Shown here: piece after piece, positions 23,438-34,312 of the stretch
Layout: each line of letters starts with the position of its first letter
How positions within the stretch are numbered: position 1 is the first letter of the stretch
NCBI RefSeq assembly: GCF_030272615.1
Contig: NC_081414.1
Location: 520,315,185-520,363,184 of the forward strand
Direction: 5' to 3'
DNA length: 48,000 nucleotides
Source: Cryptomeria japonica
Lineage: Eukaryota; Streptophyta; Pinopsida; Cupressales; Cupressaceae
The notes under the pieces: model-generated
The model's database searches: none
Told to the model about the DNA's origin: nothing
The model's input: only the letters and a program-made list of their open reading frames with translations
Translations under genes and position numbers: made by a program

Positions 23438-23510
23438 AGATTGAAATTGGCCATTTCATAGAAGGATTGTAGGTGAATTTGGGTTAACTAGATTTGATGA
23501 ACAACAAAAA

Positions 23511-23528
23511 TGGTGACTCTGCTGGGGA
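23511..23528 (+). other. Primer binding site of element D
   Basis: TGGTGACTCTGCTGGGGA, 4 nt after the LTR end at 23506. The form TGG...GGGGA and the short spacer match gypsy-type primer sites; I do not assign the tRNA. Confidence 0.75.
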
Positions 23529-24489
23529 AGCTGCCTAAAAATTGCATAATTTCATCTAGTTAGTTTGTCCATTGTATATGCATAGAGTTAAAAATAATTT
23601 TATGGTGAAGAGAGTGTTTATTGTTCTGGATCTGTAAAATGATATGTTATTTCATGTCATATTTTATGAAGGAGTAATAGTAAATTTATATTGTTGAGTT
23701 GTGAGCAGATCCTTGCAGATGTATGCAATTTTTTCCCCAATTCCTTATTGGGTGGCGACTCCATGGCTCATACCAGTGCTAAATGTCTATGTAATTAGTA
23801 TTGCATAAGGTTTTTATGGTTTGATATATAGTATAGAGATATGGGTTGTCACTACTAATGAAGATTTGCACATAGATTCTTCATCATAGAAGTTTGATAA
23901 GAAAGTACAAAAGAAAGATACACATAGATTTGGTGTAATTTTCCAGATCCATGTGTTTGTGGCCTGTAAGAGTGTTTATTGCAGCATATTTGAAGAAGGG
24001 TAAGTTATGAATTGCAGGAGATCAACTCTTTGTGTTCAAAATTGTTCCTCTATGCAAGAGGTGGCAACTCTGAGGTAAAAGACCACATTGAAAGTTGAAG
24101 TAAATGTTCAGATCTACAAGTTTTATAGCTGCAAATATCCAAGTATTTTCAGAAGTTTCAATGCAATATATTTCTTTTGAAAATTTGAATGAGTAATGTA
24201 GTTTTCCCATTAAGTGAACAACACTAGTAAAGAGGGAAACAAACTTATTTGCATCTATTTTCCTAAAGTTTCTAGCATATATGTTCTTCCATAGTATGCA
24301 AATTTGGAAAGACTTTATGTCAAGCAATGTTATGAATAGATCATGTTGATGATATATGCTTGAGTTTTTTGTTATTCTACACAAAGTTGTATAATCATTT
24401 GTGGAAGCAAATAGAAATGTGTAGTGAAGTTTTTCAGCTAGGTACATTTCCACATAGAGCCATGTTTGGTGAAATTTCATAATCATGTT
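23529..24489 (+). other. Leader region of element D
   Basis: About 960 bp between primer site and gag. No plus-strand gene is seen. A minus-strand frame is open from 24486 to 24022 (154 codons) without recognisable domain; I consider it chance. Confidence 0.45.
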
Positions 24490-25319
24490 ATAAGAGAAGT
24501 TTTAAAATAAACCATTATGTTGCTTTAAACTTTGAAGGTATTCCGAGCTACCCAAATCCCATACCCACAGAAATTAGAAAACATTTGCCAATATTCAGTG
24601 GGAAGAAATCAGAATCAGCACATCTACATTTGAAAAGGTTTTCAGACTTGATGGGAGATTTTGAAGTTTGTCAAGAAGATGTGCGCATGAAATTATTTTT
24701 CTAGTCACTGAAAGAGGATGCAAGGGATTGGTTCTCTTTTTTGCCAGTAAATTGTATTTCCTCAGGGGATGAGTTAACAATAGACTTTATAGACCAATTT
24801 GCTGAAAAGGTAAGTGATTATGATATGCTGAGAGAATTCATGTACATACAAATCAAAGAGGATGAATTGGTCCCAGCATTTAATATCAGGTTTTCATAAA
24901 CATTGTCTAAAATTTCCAACAAGTATAAGTTCGATGATAAAGTATGTTTGGAAATTTATATGAGTGCCTTTGACGAGAAGATGGGTTTCTTATTGAGAAA
25001 CAAAGAACCTAAAACTTTGCATGAAGCTTTTAACATAGCTAGGGACATTGAAAATAACTTAAAATTTGGGATCTCAAAGAGATTTTTGTCTGTTGTTGTT
25101 TCTTGTCCAAACACCTTCAATGGTGAAAGTAAATGTGAAGCCAAGCAAAATACCCCTTGTCAAAACATGTCAAGTTTTGCTATTCAAAATGGTCTTGCTG
25201 ATATATGTGCTTCAATTTTAAATGAGAGTCAAGAATCTCTGTTGTCAATGTCGGTTGTCTCTCACAGTAATGATGGAATGATCAGTGGAAGTTTTGAGAT
25301 AAAGTTGTTACAAAGATAG
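24490..25319 (+). pseudogene. gag: Gag capsid domain of element D
   Basis: The frame runs from about 24490 to the stop at 25317-25319. Motifs of the retrotransposon gag capsid fold are in order: LPIFSGKKSESAHLHLKRFS, then MKLFF, then SLKEDARDWFSFLP, then FIDQFAEKVSDYDMLREF, then LHEAFNIARDIENNLKF. In-frame stops lie at about 24703 (TAG after MKLFF) and 24897 (TAA). No zinc knuckle is visible in the piece that follows. No start codon is evident at the N-terminus. The frame ends at a TATATATATATATA tract (25319-25335), after which the acidic ORF continues in another frame, so gag and the acidic part were probably one protein before slippage there. Confidence 0.8.
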
Positions 25320-25335
25320 ATATATATATATATAA

Positions 25336-26749
25336 AGGATATGAACCATTTGATTTGTATGTCAGTTATGTTGATTATGTGGTTGTAAATTATGAAGTTA
25401 ATCATACATCTCCCAAGGATAATGCTAATGAAAATAATGATGGTGATGACCATTAGTTTTTGCATGCTGATAAAGTATTTGATGTTGAAGTACCAAATAT
25501 TGAGGGATCACTAAGTGTTGCTGATTATGTGAATGATGATAATGATACAATGTGTTCAAACAAAGAATTTACTAATCAGCCCATGATTTTGTCACACAAG
25601 GATGTGCAATATGATGTAAATCAAGATTTGATTAAGTCTGATAAAATTGAAAATGAAATTGTGGATGATGTTGATGGTGTTTTCAATGCAAATATACCCA
25701 GTGATGAATGTGTTTCAGAATGGAGTGGTGCTGCTAATTATGAGGACACTGAGTTTGATTTTCAACACTTTGAAGGTATACAAATGAATAGCAAAGATCA
25801 ATTTCAGAACAAGAGTGGTTTTGACATAAGTTTTTCATCTTCTTATGATCAACAAATGAATGCCAGTTATGTAGCTTAGGATACTTATGAGAGTTCTTAT
25901 TATTCATCGTCTGAAGATGATATAAGAGGAGACCAAGTTATATATCTCAGCTATGAATCTGAAAATGAAAGTATTTTTGAAGATAAAAACATATGTGAAA
26001 GTACAGTTAAAGTTTCATTTTCAGATTTAAATGAACCTATATTTGAATGTTTTCAAAGTTTGACATACCATGAAGAGGATGTTAATGTTGATGGTATGCT
26101 TGAACCAGATATAGAGTTCTTTGCCTTTGATATGAATGTTCATAGTGCTGACCTCATTGATGAAAATGCTTAAGTTTCCCCTTGTATTGAACAAGTTTGT
26201 TATGCTGATGAAGTTCCAAACAACAGTAGCATGTATTATACAAATTTACTTCATGATGAAGATAAGAGTCACAGGTTGTGTGATGATTACATCAGACCAC
26301 AAATGGAAGTTTTTCAGGTGGATGTAAGTTTGAATGAGAAAGACTTAGCTGAGGATTTGCTTCAGCTAGAGGTATGCATTCTTTTCCATGAATGGGATAT
26401 TGAGGATGCAGATGTATTGAGTTTGATAAACAAGGATAAAATAAAGTGTGATCAGCATAGTGAAGTACCACATCTAGACCAAAATGTTTATGTTCCTTGT
26501 TTGTGTCAATTGGTTATTAATGTTCCTCATTCTATGAATTTAAATGATAACAAGGCATGTGTTGATGAGAACTACAATGATCAGAATGAATGTTTTATTT
26601 TTGAAATTAAGCATGATGATGCCCTTGCAAAGGATAGAGTTGATTGGGATAGTGAAATGTATTGTAGCTTGTGGGAAGGCCCCTATAGTGATTTGTCTCA
26701 TGATTTTACCTTTGTTGAAATAGTGTGTGATTACAAAGTTCAAAATTAG
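25336..26749 (+). pseudogene. Acidic Asp/Asn/Glu-rich ORF of element D, unidentified
   Basis: One reading frame of about 470 codons from GYEPFDLYVSYVDYVVVNYE at about 25337 to the TAG at 26747-26749. It is broken by stops at about 25456, 25877 and 26169, with no other frame needed. Composition is strongly acidic (stretches such as YESSYYSSSEDD, ENNDGDDH and FHEWDIEDADVLSL), with few Lys/Arg. There is no protease D(S/T)G block, no zinc finger, no reverse transcriptase motif and no membrane segment. Conservation of one long frame suggests it was a real protein in the active ancestor, either the C-terminal half of Gag or a separate accessory protein. I do not recognise it. Confidence 0.6.
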
Positions 26750-27127
26750 GCAAAAGGTGTGCACACCAGCTGTTGTGGTAATGAGATGAAAGGGGTTGAT
26801 TATAAGGATTATGCTCAGTTGTTGTTGAAAGGTGCCTTTGTTTGGATCATGACATCAGGTGATGAGAATAAGATTTTTGACAGAGGTAAATGCTAAGATT
26901 ATTTGGGGTAGTTTATAATCAGTCATAAGTATGTTTGTATATTTTGTACAGTTACTTTTCTTCAGTTGTGTGGTTTTCAATAAAGTGCCCTATTGTTTGG
27001 GTAGAATAAGGAACCCTTTGTTTTTTAGAAGAGAAGAGAAGTTTTCTGTTTTTTGGGTGGTCTGCTCTACCATAGATCCTGAATTCTTGTGTTGATCTTG
27101 CAATCAACCATCCCCAGTTAGAGCCAT
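26750..27127 (+). other. 3' untranslated part of element D
   Basis: Coding-like acidic sequence continues briefly after 26749 (DYKDYAQLLLKGAFVWIM), then fades. The bases directly before the 3' LTR (about 27105-27127, 'ccatccccagttagagccat') are not a convincing polypurine tract. Confidence 0.4.
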
Positions 27128-28375
27128 TGTTGGGACTCATTAAATTTGAGTCAAGTTTTGAGGCCCATTTCAAAATTTTGCATCTACACTTTCAAATGAC
27201 CACCTAATGAACCAACCTAATAGGCCTACTTTGAGGGCATATAAAATGGAGCCAGTTAATCATCAAGAGGTAAATCTTTGAAACTTGTTGTACACCTTTC
27301 ATTTAGCCTATGAAGTGTTTTTCAACTCTCAAAATTCAGTTTGGGTCAATTTATCAGGTACCCTTTTCAAGGGGTGAGGTGAAAGTCCATGTTAGGTACA
27401 AATGCAGATTTTATTAAGTAGCCTACTTTGAGCTCCTATAACTTTTTCCCTATTAATCGTCATGGTGAAATTCAAAGTGCACTGAATTCTATGCATAAAA
27501 TGGAGTCCACATACAAAATTTCAAGTCCATGTGAATCCATTTGATTAGTTTGGTAAGCTCAATCCATTTGCAGTTTATGGTTTGCACAAGTCCCTGTTTC
27601 GACAGCTAGTCAGAGCCTCGCTTTGCACATTTGTAAAAGATGCCTCGGTGAATGTCATGTCAGAATGTTTTTTCTAGGTTATTTCTGGTATAAAAGACAA
27701 GCTATGTTTCAAATTTCAAGCTTCTTCCAATCCATTTGATCAGTTTTCAAAAGGGTTTCTTGAGCCACCTCATTCAGTGTTCCGTATTTTCTTTGCTACA
27801 TCAACTAAAGTGCCTATTTTCATGAGTGCACTATTTGTACCCTATCAGCTTCCTGGTGGAACTGAGAATTCTAAGTTTTGATTTGTACTTCAAGGTACCT
27901 ATGCCTCAGTTTTGAGGGTCTACAGAGATCATTTGATATTTTTAAGAAAGGCATCATGAGTTCCTTGTGCATTGACTTTATCAGGTTCGCATTGCTAACA
28001 AAGCCAGTTGGTCATCTTTGACCATTAATATTTCTTCACTCAGGATTCTTCTTAAGAAATGGATTGGTAGAGTTTATGTTTGTATATCAGAGTACATGCC
28101 TGTCAGTTTGCAAGGTCCAGAAAGGTGTTTTGACAAGTTTGAAAATTACATCTTTGGGATTAAATGCAAAAATGTGGTGCAAGCACCTGAAAGTTGCAAA
28201 AAGTTAGTTTGATGATCTGAAAACTGTACCAATCAATTCCATAGGCATTTTCAAGGTTCCTGAGGTATTTTAAAGGGTCAGTTGCATGAAAACAAATTTT
28301 TTTTTTGTTAGGCCCACTTTGGGGCCCGACCTGGCTCATGCCCGTGCATTAATTTTATGGTGATTGGCGGAAACA

Positions 28376-28795
28376 ATGGATTCCTTGGTGACTGATCCAA
28401 ACATATCTCTTGAAGATTTTTTGTATTTAATTATGGGAGATATGAACTATGAAAAGATGCCTGATCTTATTGTGACCTAGGATGTGATAGGTGTCAATGC
28501 AGGGATGTTCTTTTTTTCGCAACTCTGAGTGGAGTAGAATGTTTTTGGATCGCTGATGGAATCAAACTAGCTTCATTTGTCCACTTGGATAATCTAAAAG
28601 TGGTGACAATGATGCCTTGAAGCATTTAATTAGGGTGATGGATCTAGATGAGAAAAGACATGTTCATATTCCATGGATGCAGTGTGTATTCAATTCAAAC
28701 ATGTGGTCTCGTTCATGGAAGAGCAACCATCGACTGATGACATTAACAAAAACTATTTGGTGTGGACTAATGCTCAGAAGCTTTTAAGAAAAAAT
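28376..28795 (+). pseudogene. Captured glycosyltransferase-like gene fragment in the 3' LTR of D
   Basis: Same fragment as at 21178-21590 but with different damage. This copy keeps the bases that give GVNAGMFFF, has a stop after IVT, and has one extra T in a T-run (28511-28517) that shifts the frame before RNSEWSRMFLD. Further blocks SGDNDALKHLIRVMD and WMQCVFNSNMW are clear. Read together, the two copies show all blocks of a GMA12/MNN10-type glycosyltransferase segment except the DxD pair. Confidence 0.5.
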
Positions 28796-30807
28796 GCAAA
28801 TGTATTCAGGCTTATAGCTCAGCCCTCCCACGTGTGAAGGTAAAAGCATTATGGCGTGGCAGACAAGGGCATACAAATTTCAGTGAATGCATTGGCAGTT
28901 GCACAACCATTCTCTCCTGCGTGGCATGTAAATGGGCATCTAAAACTTTAATCAAAATGCAATGTGGCAGGTGTAAGCCAAATTCCATGACTTTACCAAC
29001 ATCCTCTCTATGTTGAAAATGCTTCAGTAACTTCCAAGAAATGCAATTGCCAGATGTAGGCCAAGTTCCCTTCTGCGTGGTGTATGGAGAGTGCAGAACA
29101 TGAGGTAAAAGGCAATAGAAACCTTCAAGCAGATGCAGATGGCGTAGATGGTGGAGGAGAGACTTTTCAAAATCTTCAAATAAATGCAGTTCATAGTAGG
29201 TCAAAGGCACCATGAAAACACTTAGAAATTGCTTCAAAATTGTAGTCCCGTGCAGAAGCATATATCCCACATTGGCTGGGGAATGGATAATTTTTGTATT
29301 TAAAAGTAATACCCCACATAATGATAGTGTCAAAGCCTTGAAGGATTTTGACGCAAGGTGTTGGCTGATGCCCAATGGACCCCATGCTTGTGTATGCAAA
29401 TCCCAAGGCGAGGAGGCTGGCTGTCGATCAGGTGGACTCCATGTGGATGGCGGTTGCTATGTTGCAAGGCGAAGATGCTCGCTGGTTAAGCATCGTGACT
29501 CAGCGACCAAGCATGTATGGAAAAGGACATGGTAAAGATCGAGCAAGTTCATAGAAGATCAACAATGGTCGCCATGTTGCGAAGTGAATGTGCTCGTCGG
29601 TTAACCATCGTGACCCAGCGACCGATGATGTGGCTGGTACAAGTGGTGTTCTAGCCGACGGGACCCGGTGAGGTGGTGATGACATGGCTGAAGTGGCAGA
29701 TAGGTGAGGTGTCATCCTAGTGGACCCTATGAGTGAATCATAAGCTGCCACGTGGTAGGGTGTCAGATGAAAAATCAAGCAAAAAATTAAGGTTAAATAT
29801 ATAGTTTCAACTATAGAGTAAAATCAGAAAATTTAAATGATGGCTTGCTATTCAAGATTAATTTACTCAGAGGGTATTTTATACCTGAAATGGCAAGTAT
29901 TATATATCATCGAAAAGCTCTGAGGATGAGGAATCTAGTCATGTAGTTTGTTTCAACAAACATGAGATATTTTGAGAGAAGTTTACATAGGAAGAAGAGG
30001 AGATATTTTTGCAATTAGGGAAAAGGGGACACATGGCAACTTCTGATGATGCATTTTGGTTTTTTCCCCCTTCCTTCATATTCCCATTTCTTCTCAATTG
30101 TAAGGGTTCCATAATTTTTGGAGAAATGCTCCAAATTTCATGGTTCCCAGTTCTGAATTTCTTGACCCAAGTTTGTCAAATTCTATGGATCTCTTCAGGG
30201 TATAGAGATTACATTGTAGTATGGCAGATTGCTTTCTGGTTGTAGGTTTTACTTATGTTAGGCATGAGTGAATTTCACACAAGATTGTCTCTAGGCCTGT
30301 ATTTCATTATTACAAATTAAGTCCTCAAGGAGGCTAGATTTTGTCATCTCTAGGAGATTGTTATGATTATTTGTAGGTATCCTTCAATGAAGGTTTTAAA
30401 TTCTGTAATCAGTCATAAATAATTGAATATGTACCCCAGATCTGATAATTTTGTGAATGAATCAAGTAATGCATTGGTATAAGGTATTGATGTAGGAATA
30501 TTCCTATAAGGAAGACAAGTTTGCAGCTAAGATTTGCATTTGTAGTTTTGTGTGTGACTCCATGCCCAATGAACAAGGCACTAGTCTTTGAAGGATTTGG
30601 GGATACTTTCAGATCCATATAGATTTAAAGATAATCTATTTCCCTTTGTGTTTAGGGGTTGTGATCTCTTCATTCCAAGCCTTGTTTCTTCTATTGTTTA
30701 TATAGATTTAGCCAATCTGTAGTGTGTTTCTAATTGGTTGGGTTTGTGGAATGATCTATTTGCTTATTGTTTGATGCTGCCATATGTTTGTAACTGGTTG
30801 TATTTAA

Positions 30808-30907
30808 TGCATCAAAAGGGTGTCCCCCCTAGGTCTAGCAGAACCTAAAGTGAAGGAGGATCAATTAGGGTCCCATGTTATGTTGTCCAAGTCCTGATGT
30901 GTTCCAT
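30808..30907 (+). repeat. Conserved 100 bp block, 3' LTR of D
   Basis: Third copy of the block described at 17131-17230. Confidence 0.6.
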
Positions 30908-30976
30908 AGATTGAAATTGGCCATTTCATGGAAGGATTGTAGGTGAATTTGGGTTAACTAGATTTGGTGAGCAACA

Positions 30977-30981
30977 TAGTG
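30977..30981 (+). repeat. Right target duplication of element D (TAGTG)
   Basis: One substitution from TAGAG at 19950-19954. The sequence that follows (gaacacgttaacatga) is exactly what follows TAGAG in the uninterrupted LTR near 40710. Confidence 0.85.
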
Positions 30982-31459
30982 AACACGTTAACATGATACC
31001 AGTCCATAACCTAGATAGGCACAAGACCTATTTTGGGTCCACCACACCAAAGCAATGTCTCCACCTAGTTGAAGCATGATCAGAGATCATCTTCTGCATC
31101 ATAGAAATTGTACCAACACCACTTATGCATCCTACCAAAGATTCTCAACAAAAGCTATGCCGATAAAACTTTAAACCTATGCCAGTAAGGGTTTACTAGA
31201 GTGTATGATAGCATCCAATCACCAAGTCAATACTAATTGACCAAGGCATGCTCTTGAAGAACTTAACACATAGAACCAAACGTATTCCATTCATCCAAAC
31301 ATGTCGGAAGTGTCCAACAGATAGTCTCTACTATCGATAACACTAGATCTTATGTTGGTAACCAAAACAGGTCTGCCAGTAACCAACCATATCAGCTAGT
31401 GTTGACATCAATGACAAAACATAATGCAGCACATAATCAATCCTTCCATATTGCCAACA

Positions 31460-31471
31460 ATCTCCCCCTTT
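31460..31471 (-). other. Polypurine tract of element E
   Basis: Minus strand AAAGGGGGAGAT immediately before the 3' LTR start TGTTGGC, the standard plus-strand primer arrangement. Confidence 0.9.
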
Positions 31472-31790
31472 GGCATTTATGGCAACACTAGATGTGAAAA
31501 ACATCTAATTACCAAGAAATGCCAAACAAGTCTCTCCCAATGGAAGACAACCAACAAACTCCCCCTTTGAATGATATCTATATGTGGCTCTAAAAAACAA
31601 CTCCTTAAGTTTTCTTTTTCACATCAATATCTCTCCTCCTTTGACATCAATTCCAGAGATATGACATAGATATCAAAATTTTGTGAATCTCAAAGTTGAC
31701 TACTCCCCTTGAGTAGTAGCACCACTCATCAGTGTCAGAATGAATAGTATCTTTGATAATGCATGTCAGACTGATGCCAAACTGCATCAA
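31472..31790 (-). other. 3' untranslated region of element E
   Basis: About 320 bp between RNase H and the polypurine tract. A second purine-rich stretch appears on the minus strand near 31559-31566 (caaagggggag). No gene. Confidence 0.6.
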
Positions 31791-32428
31791 TCAAGTCTCT
31801 GTCGGAGGGGAATAAACCCCTAACCTGTCTCTCAAATACTCAAATGATTCTTTAGACAACAGTTTAGTGAATATATCTTCAATATGCTCTTTTGTGTTCA
31901 CATTAACCAATTTGACTTCCTTTTCTTCTACCTTGTCCTTCAGAAAGTTATACTTTATTGATATGTGCTTAGTCTTAGAGTGAAATACCGGATTTTTAGA
32001 CATGACAATAGCTACAAAGTTATCATAGTAGATAACTACCAGTTCACTACAATTTACCCTAATATCCTTCAACATTTGCTTCATCCATAGAACTTGTGTA
32101 CAATTAGTTGTTGCTACAACATATTCATCTTCTACAGTAGATAAATAAATGCATGACTATTTTTTGTTGATCCATGAAACCAATTTCTTTCCAAGAAAGC
32201 AAGCTCCACTAGAAGTGCTCTTCCTGTCATCAGTATCTCTTGCCCAATCTGAATTTGTATATGCACATAAAGTGAACTTATCATCTCTAAAATACCATAA
32301 CCCATATTCAATTGTGCCTTGTAGATACCGAAATATCCTCTTTACTACAGTTTCATGATTTTCTTTAGGATTACTTTGATATCTTGAAACAATACTTACT
32401 ACATTTATAATATTTGGTCTAGTCTGAG
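31791..32428 (-). pseudogene. pol: RNase H of element E
   Basis: C-terminal 97 residues are open (32084-31791): VIYYDNFVAIVMSKNPVFHS, then KTKHISIKYNFLKD, then EHIEDIFTKLLSKESFEYLR, the usual copia RNase H end (D-N--A, TKHI, DIFTK-L). Upstream, 32100-32428 still reads coding-like with SDWARDTDDRKSTS in another frame, so frameshifts or stops separate the parts (a stop near 32145). Family role: removing RNA from RNA-DNA hybrids during reverse transcription. It is followed directly by the 3' untranslated region. Confidence 0.85.
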
Positions 32429-33368
32429 TTAGATATAAAAGCCACCAATCATAGACTTATACCTTGTTGAATTTACCAGTGTAGATGTATCTCTGATAGA
32501 TAATTTCTCACTTGTCACCATAGGAGTACTTACCGATTTGGAATTATCCATACCAAACTTCTTCAAAAATTCCATAAGATACTTTATTTGATAGATAAAG
32601 ATGCCTTTGTCTGTTTGAGTAGTCAAAAAACCTAATAAATATTTTATTTCACCAATCACGGACATTTCAAATTCATTCTTCATGTTGTTAGCAAATTCCA
32701 TGTACAATTTATCTTCTCCTCCAAAAATGATATCATCATCAATAATTAGAATACCATCATCAGTGATCTTGTAATATAAATTACTGTCAGCACTGCCTTT
32801 AGTAAAACCAAGCTTCAAAATATATTTATCCAACCTTGCATACCAAGCTCTAGGATCTTGTTTCAGTCCATATAGTGCTTTCCTTAACCTAAAAACCATA
32901 TCCTTATCATCTGTCAGTGAAAAACCATCAGGTTGCTCTATGTATACCTCTTCTTGAAGTTCACCATTCAAAAATGCACATTTAAAATCCATTTGATAAA
33001 GCTTATAGTTCTTATATGCTGCATAGGCAAGAAATAGTCTAATAGCTTCAATTCTAGCTACAGGTGCAAAAGTCTCACCACAATCAATTCCTTCCTTTTG
33101 AGAGTATCCTTTACAAACTAGTCTAACCTTGTTTCTTATAAATTGACCATCCTAATTTAGTTTATTTATAAAAAATCATTTAGTTCCAATAACATTCTTT
33201 TTTTTTGGGTCGGGGAACTAAAGTCCAAGTTTCATTCTTCTCTATCTGATCTAATTCATCTTCCATAGACTTTAACCAATGTTTATCTTTACAAGCTTCA
33301 TTAACAGATGTCGGTTCAACTTGAGAAATAAAACATACCTCTTCATTTACCAGTATTCTTCTTGTCAT
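32429..33368 (-). pseudogene. pol: Copia reverse transcriptase of element E, catalytic segment altered
   Basis: N-terminal piece at 33368-33180: KHWLKSMEDELDQIEKNETW and TLVPRPKKK. Main piece at 32992-32429 (187 residues): [20 protein letters not shown], then [20 protein letters not shown] (LYGLKQ-PR-W block), then [11 protein letters not shown], then [11 protein letters not shown], then [20 protein letters not shown]. The catalytic block normally reads (Y/F)VDD here. This copy reads IIDDDII, best explained by a 9 nt deletion just before the DD pair. Between 33179 and 32993 the frame is shifted and holds stops. The enzyme would be inactive. Confidence 0.9.
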
Positions 33369-33566
33369 AACTCTCTTGTTCCTATCTCCAATGATTTGAT
33401 CTTCAGAATGATTTAATCTTACATACCTTGCAGTCTTCTAAAATTCAGGTTCACTGATCTAATCATCAGTCACAGTTGAGTTTTTTGACAATGTTGGTGT
33501 AACTGTCTCAGTGTCCTATACTAGTTGAGGTAATTTCGGTTTAGTTATGATCATTTCCACTGTCGG
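33369..33566 (-). pseudogene. Integrase-to-reverse-transcriptase linker of element E
   Basis: Coding-like on the minus strand with stops (for example near 33440 and 33460). It joins in sense to 37449 once element F is removed. Confidence 0.6.
33562..33566 (+). repeat. Left target duplication of element F (GTCGG)
   Basis: GTCGG at 33562-33566 against GTTGG at 37449-37453, one C/T difference at a CpG. Confidence 0.8.
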
Positions 33567-34312
33567 TGTTATGGGACTTTTTCCCGTGGAATGGAGTTAT
33601 AATAAATAGTATTAAATAAATATAATTAAGGACATTATAATTATTATGAAGGGTTATGACTTTTGTTACCACCCTTGAGACATTATTTAAAACCTATGAA
33701 TCAATAAAGAAGGACACAGAGGGAGAAAATAGTAGGGGAAAAAGAAATTGAAAAAAGCAAAAGAGAGAGTATAGTTAAGGTCTGGTGGTTGGGCATTAGG
33801 CATTGGAGAAGGGGCATACAGTGTGTGTCCAATTCGGGGTACAACATACACTCGAGAGTGTCCTGGCCAGAGCTATGTTTATTTCATGTCATGAAGGTAT
33901 GTGGGGTTTTGTGTAAGAACCGTGTTTATTTCATGTTGTGAAGGAATGTGGGGTTCTGTGTAAGAACCGTGTCCTCTTGGAGCTCCTTTGCATGGAAACC
34001 CTATACCTATAGCTAATCCTCTGCATGTAGGAAATCAACCTCTCCATGATTTACAAATATGTATTAATCAGTTTAATATAGTCATTGCCCTAATGTTCCA
34101 CCATTGCTATTTATTATCTCAATGTTTTATATATTTTGAGTAATTAGTTTATCATTACTTGAATAAATTACTTTGATACTTTATTAAAACACTGTGTAAA
34201 CACTTAATAATAAATAGTGAATTTAACACCTTAATATTAAATTATCTATCTTAGGTAAAAGGTTAATCTACTACTGATACTTAATAAATCAGAAGGAAAA
34301 AGTACCATTACA
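33567..34312 (+). repeat. 5' LTR of element F
   Basis: 746 bp, starts TGTTATGGGACTTTTTCCCG and ends AGTACCATTACA. Near-identical to 36702-37448. It includes a duplicated segment of about 45-50 bp around 'tgtttatttcatgt' (about 33883-33977). Confidence 0.92.

Larger units (their letters stand above)
19955..23506 (+). repeat. 5' LTR of element D
   Basis: 3552 bp, TG...CA, followed by the primer site. It contains a glycosyltransferase-like gene fragment (21178-21590) and the conserved block at 23338-23437. Relative to the 3' LTR it has lost about 370 bp near 23220. A minus-strand ORF at 21867-22253 has a longer counterpart at 28812-29399 but matches nothing I know. Confidence 0.85.
19955..30976 (+). 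mobile_element. Element D: giant-LTR, polymerase-less retrotransposon (LARD/TR-GAG-like)
   Basis: Two LTRs of 3552 and 3849 bp start TGTTGGGACTCATTAAATTT and end in CAACA. The 3.6 kb interior holds a primer site, a gag domain and an acidic ORF, and no protease, integrase, reverse transcriptase or RNase H. The gag capsid core resembles gypsy-type gag. Such an element would need polymerase supplied by another element. The LTR length difference comes mainly from a deletion in the 5' LTR near 23220, where about 370 bp present in the 3' LTR (about 30360-30710) is missing. Confidence 0.85.
27128..30976 (+). repeat. 3' LTR of element D
   Basis: 3849 bp, begins TGTTGGGACTCATTAAATTT and ends GGTGAGCAACA, followed by TAGTG. 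It matches the 5' LTR along its length but keeps about 370 bp near 30360-30710 that the 5' LTR has lost, and has a smaller loss near 29410-29450. Confidence 0.85.
19184..31459 (-). repeat. 3' LTR of element E, split by element D
   Basis: On the minus strand it begins TGTTGGCAATATGG at 31459 and ends ATCCCAACA at 19184. D occupies 19955-30976. The two LTR pieces align with the 5' LTR at 39931-41611 throughout, including the motif 'caactgagaggg' and the 'ggcctgcacatgcagg' stretch. Subtracting D leaves about 1.26 kb. Confidence 0.9.

Noticed and set aside
24022-24486. Minus-strand ORF of 154 codons in the leader of D
   Set aside because: No domain, antisense to the element, AT-rich composition with many Ile, Phe and Leu; no second copy in the window to test conservation.
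28812-29399. Minus-strand ORF of 195 codons in the 3' LTR of D, with a shorter counterpart at 21867-22253
   Set aside because: It overlaps LTR repeats, has no recognisable domain, and the 5' copy is truncated. Open frame by chance is more likely.
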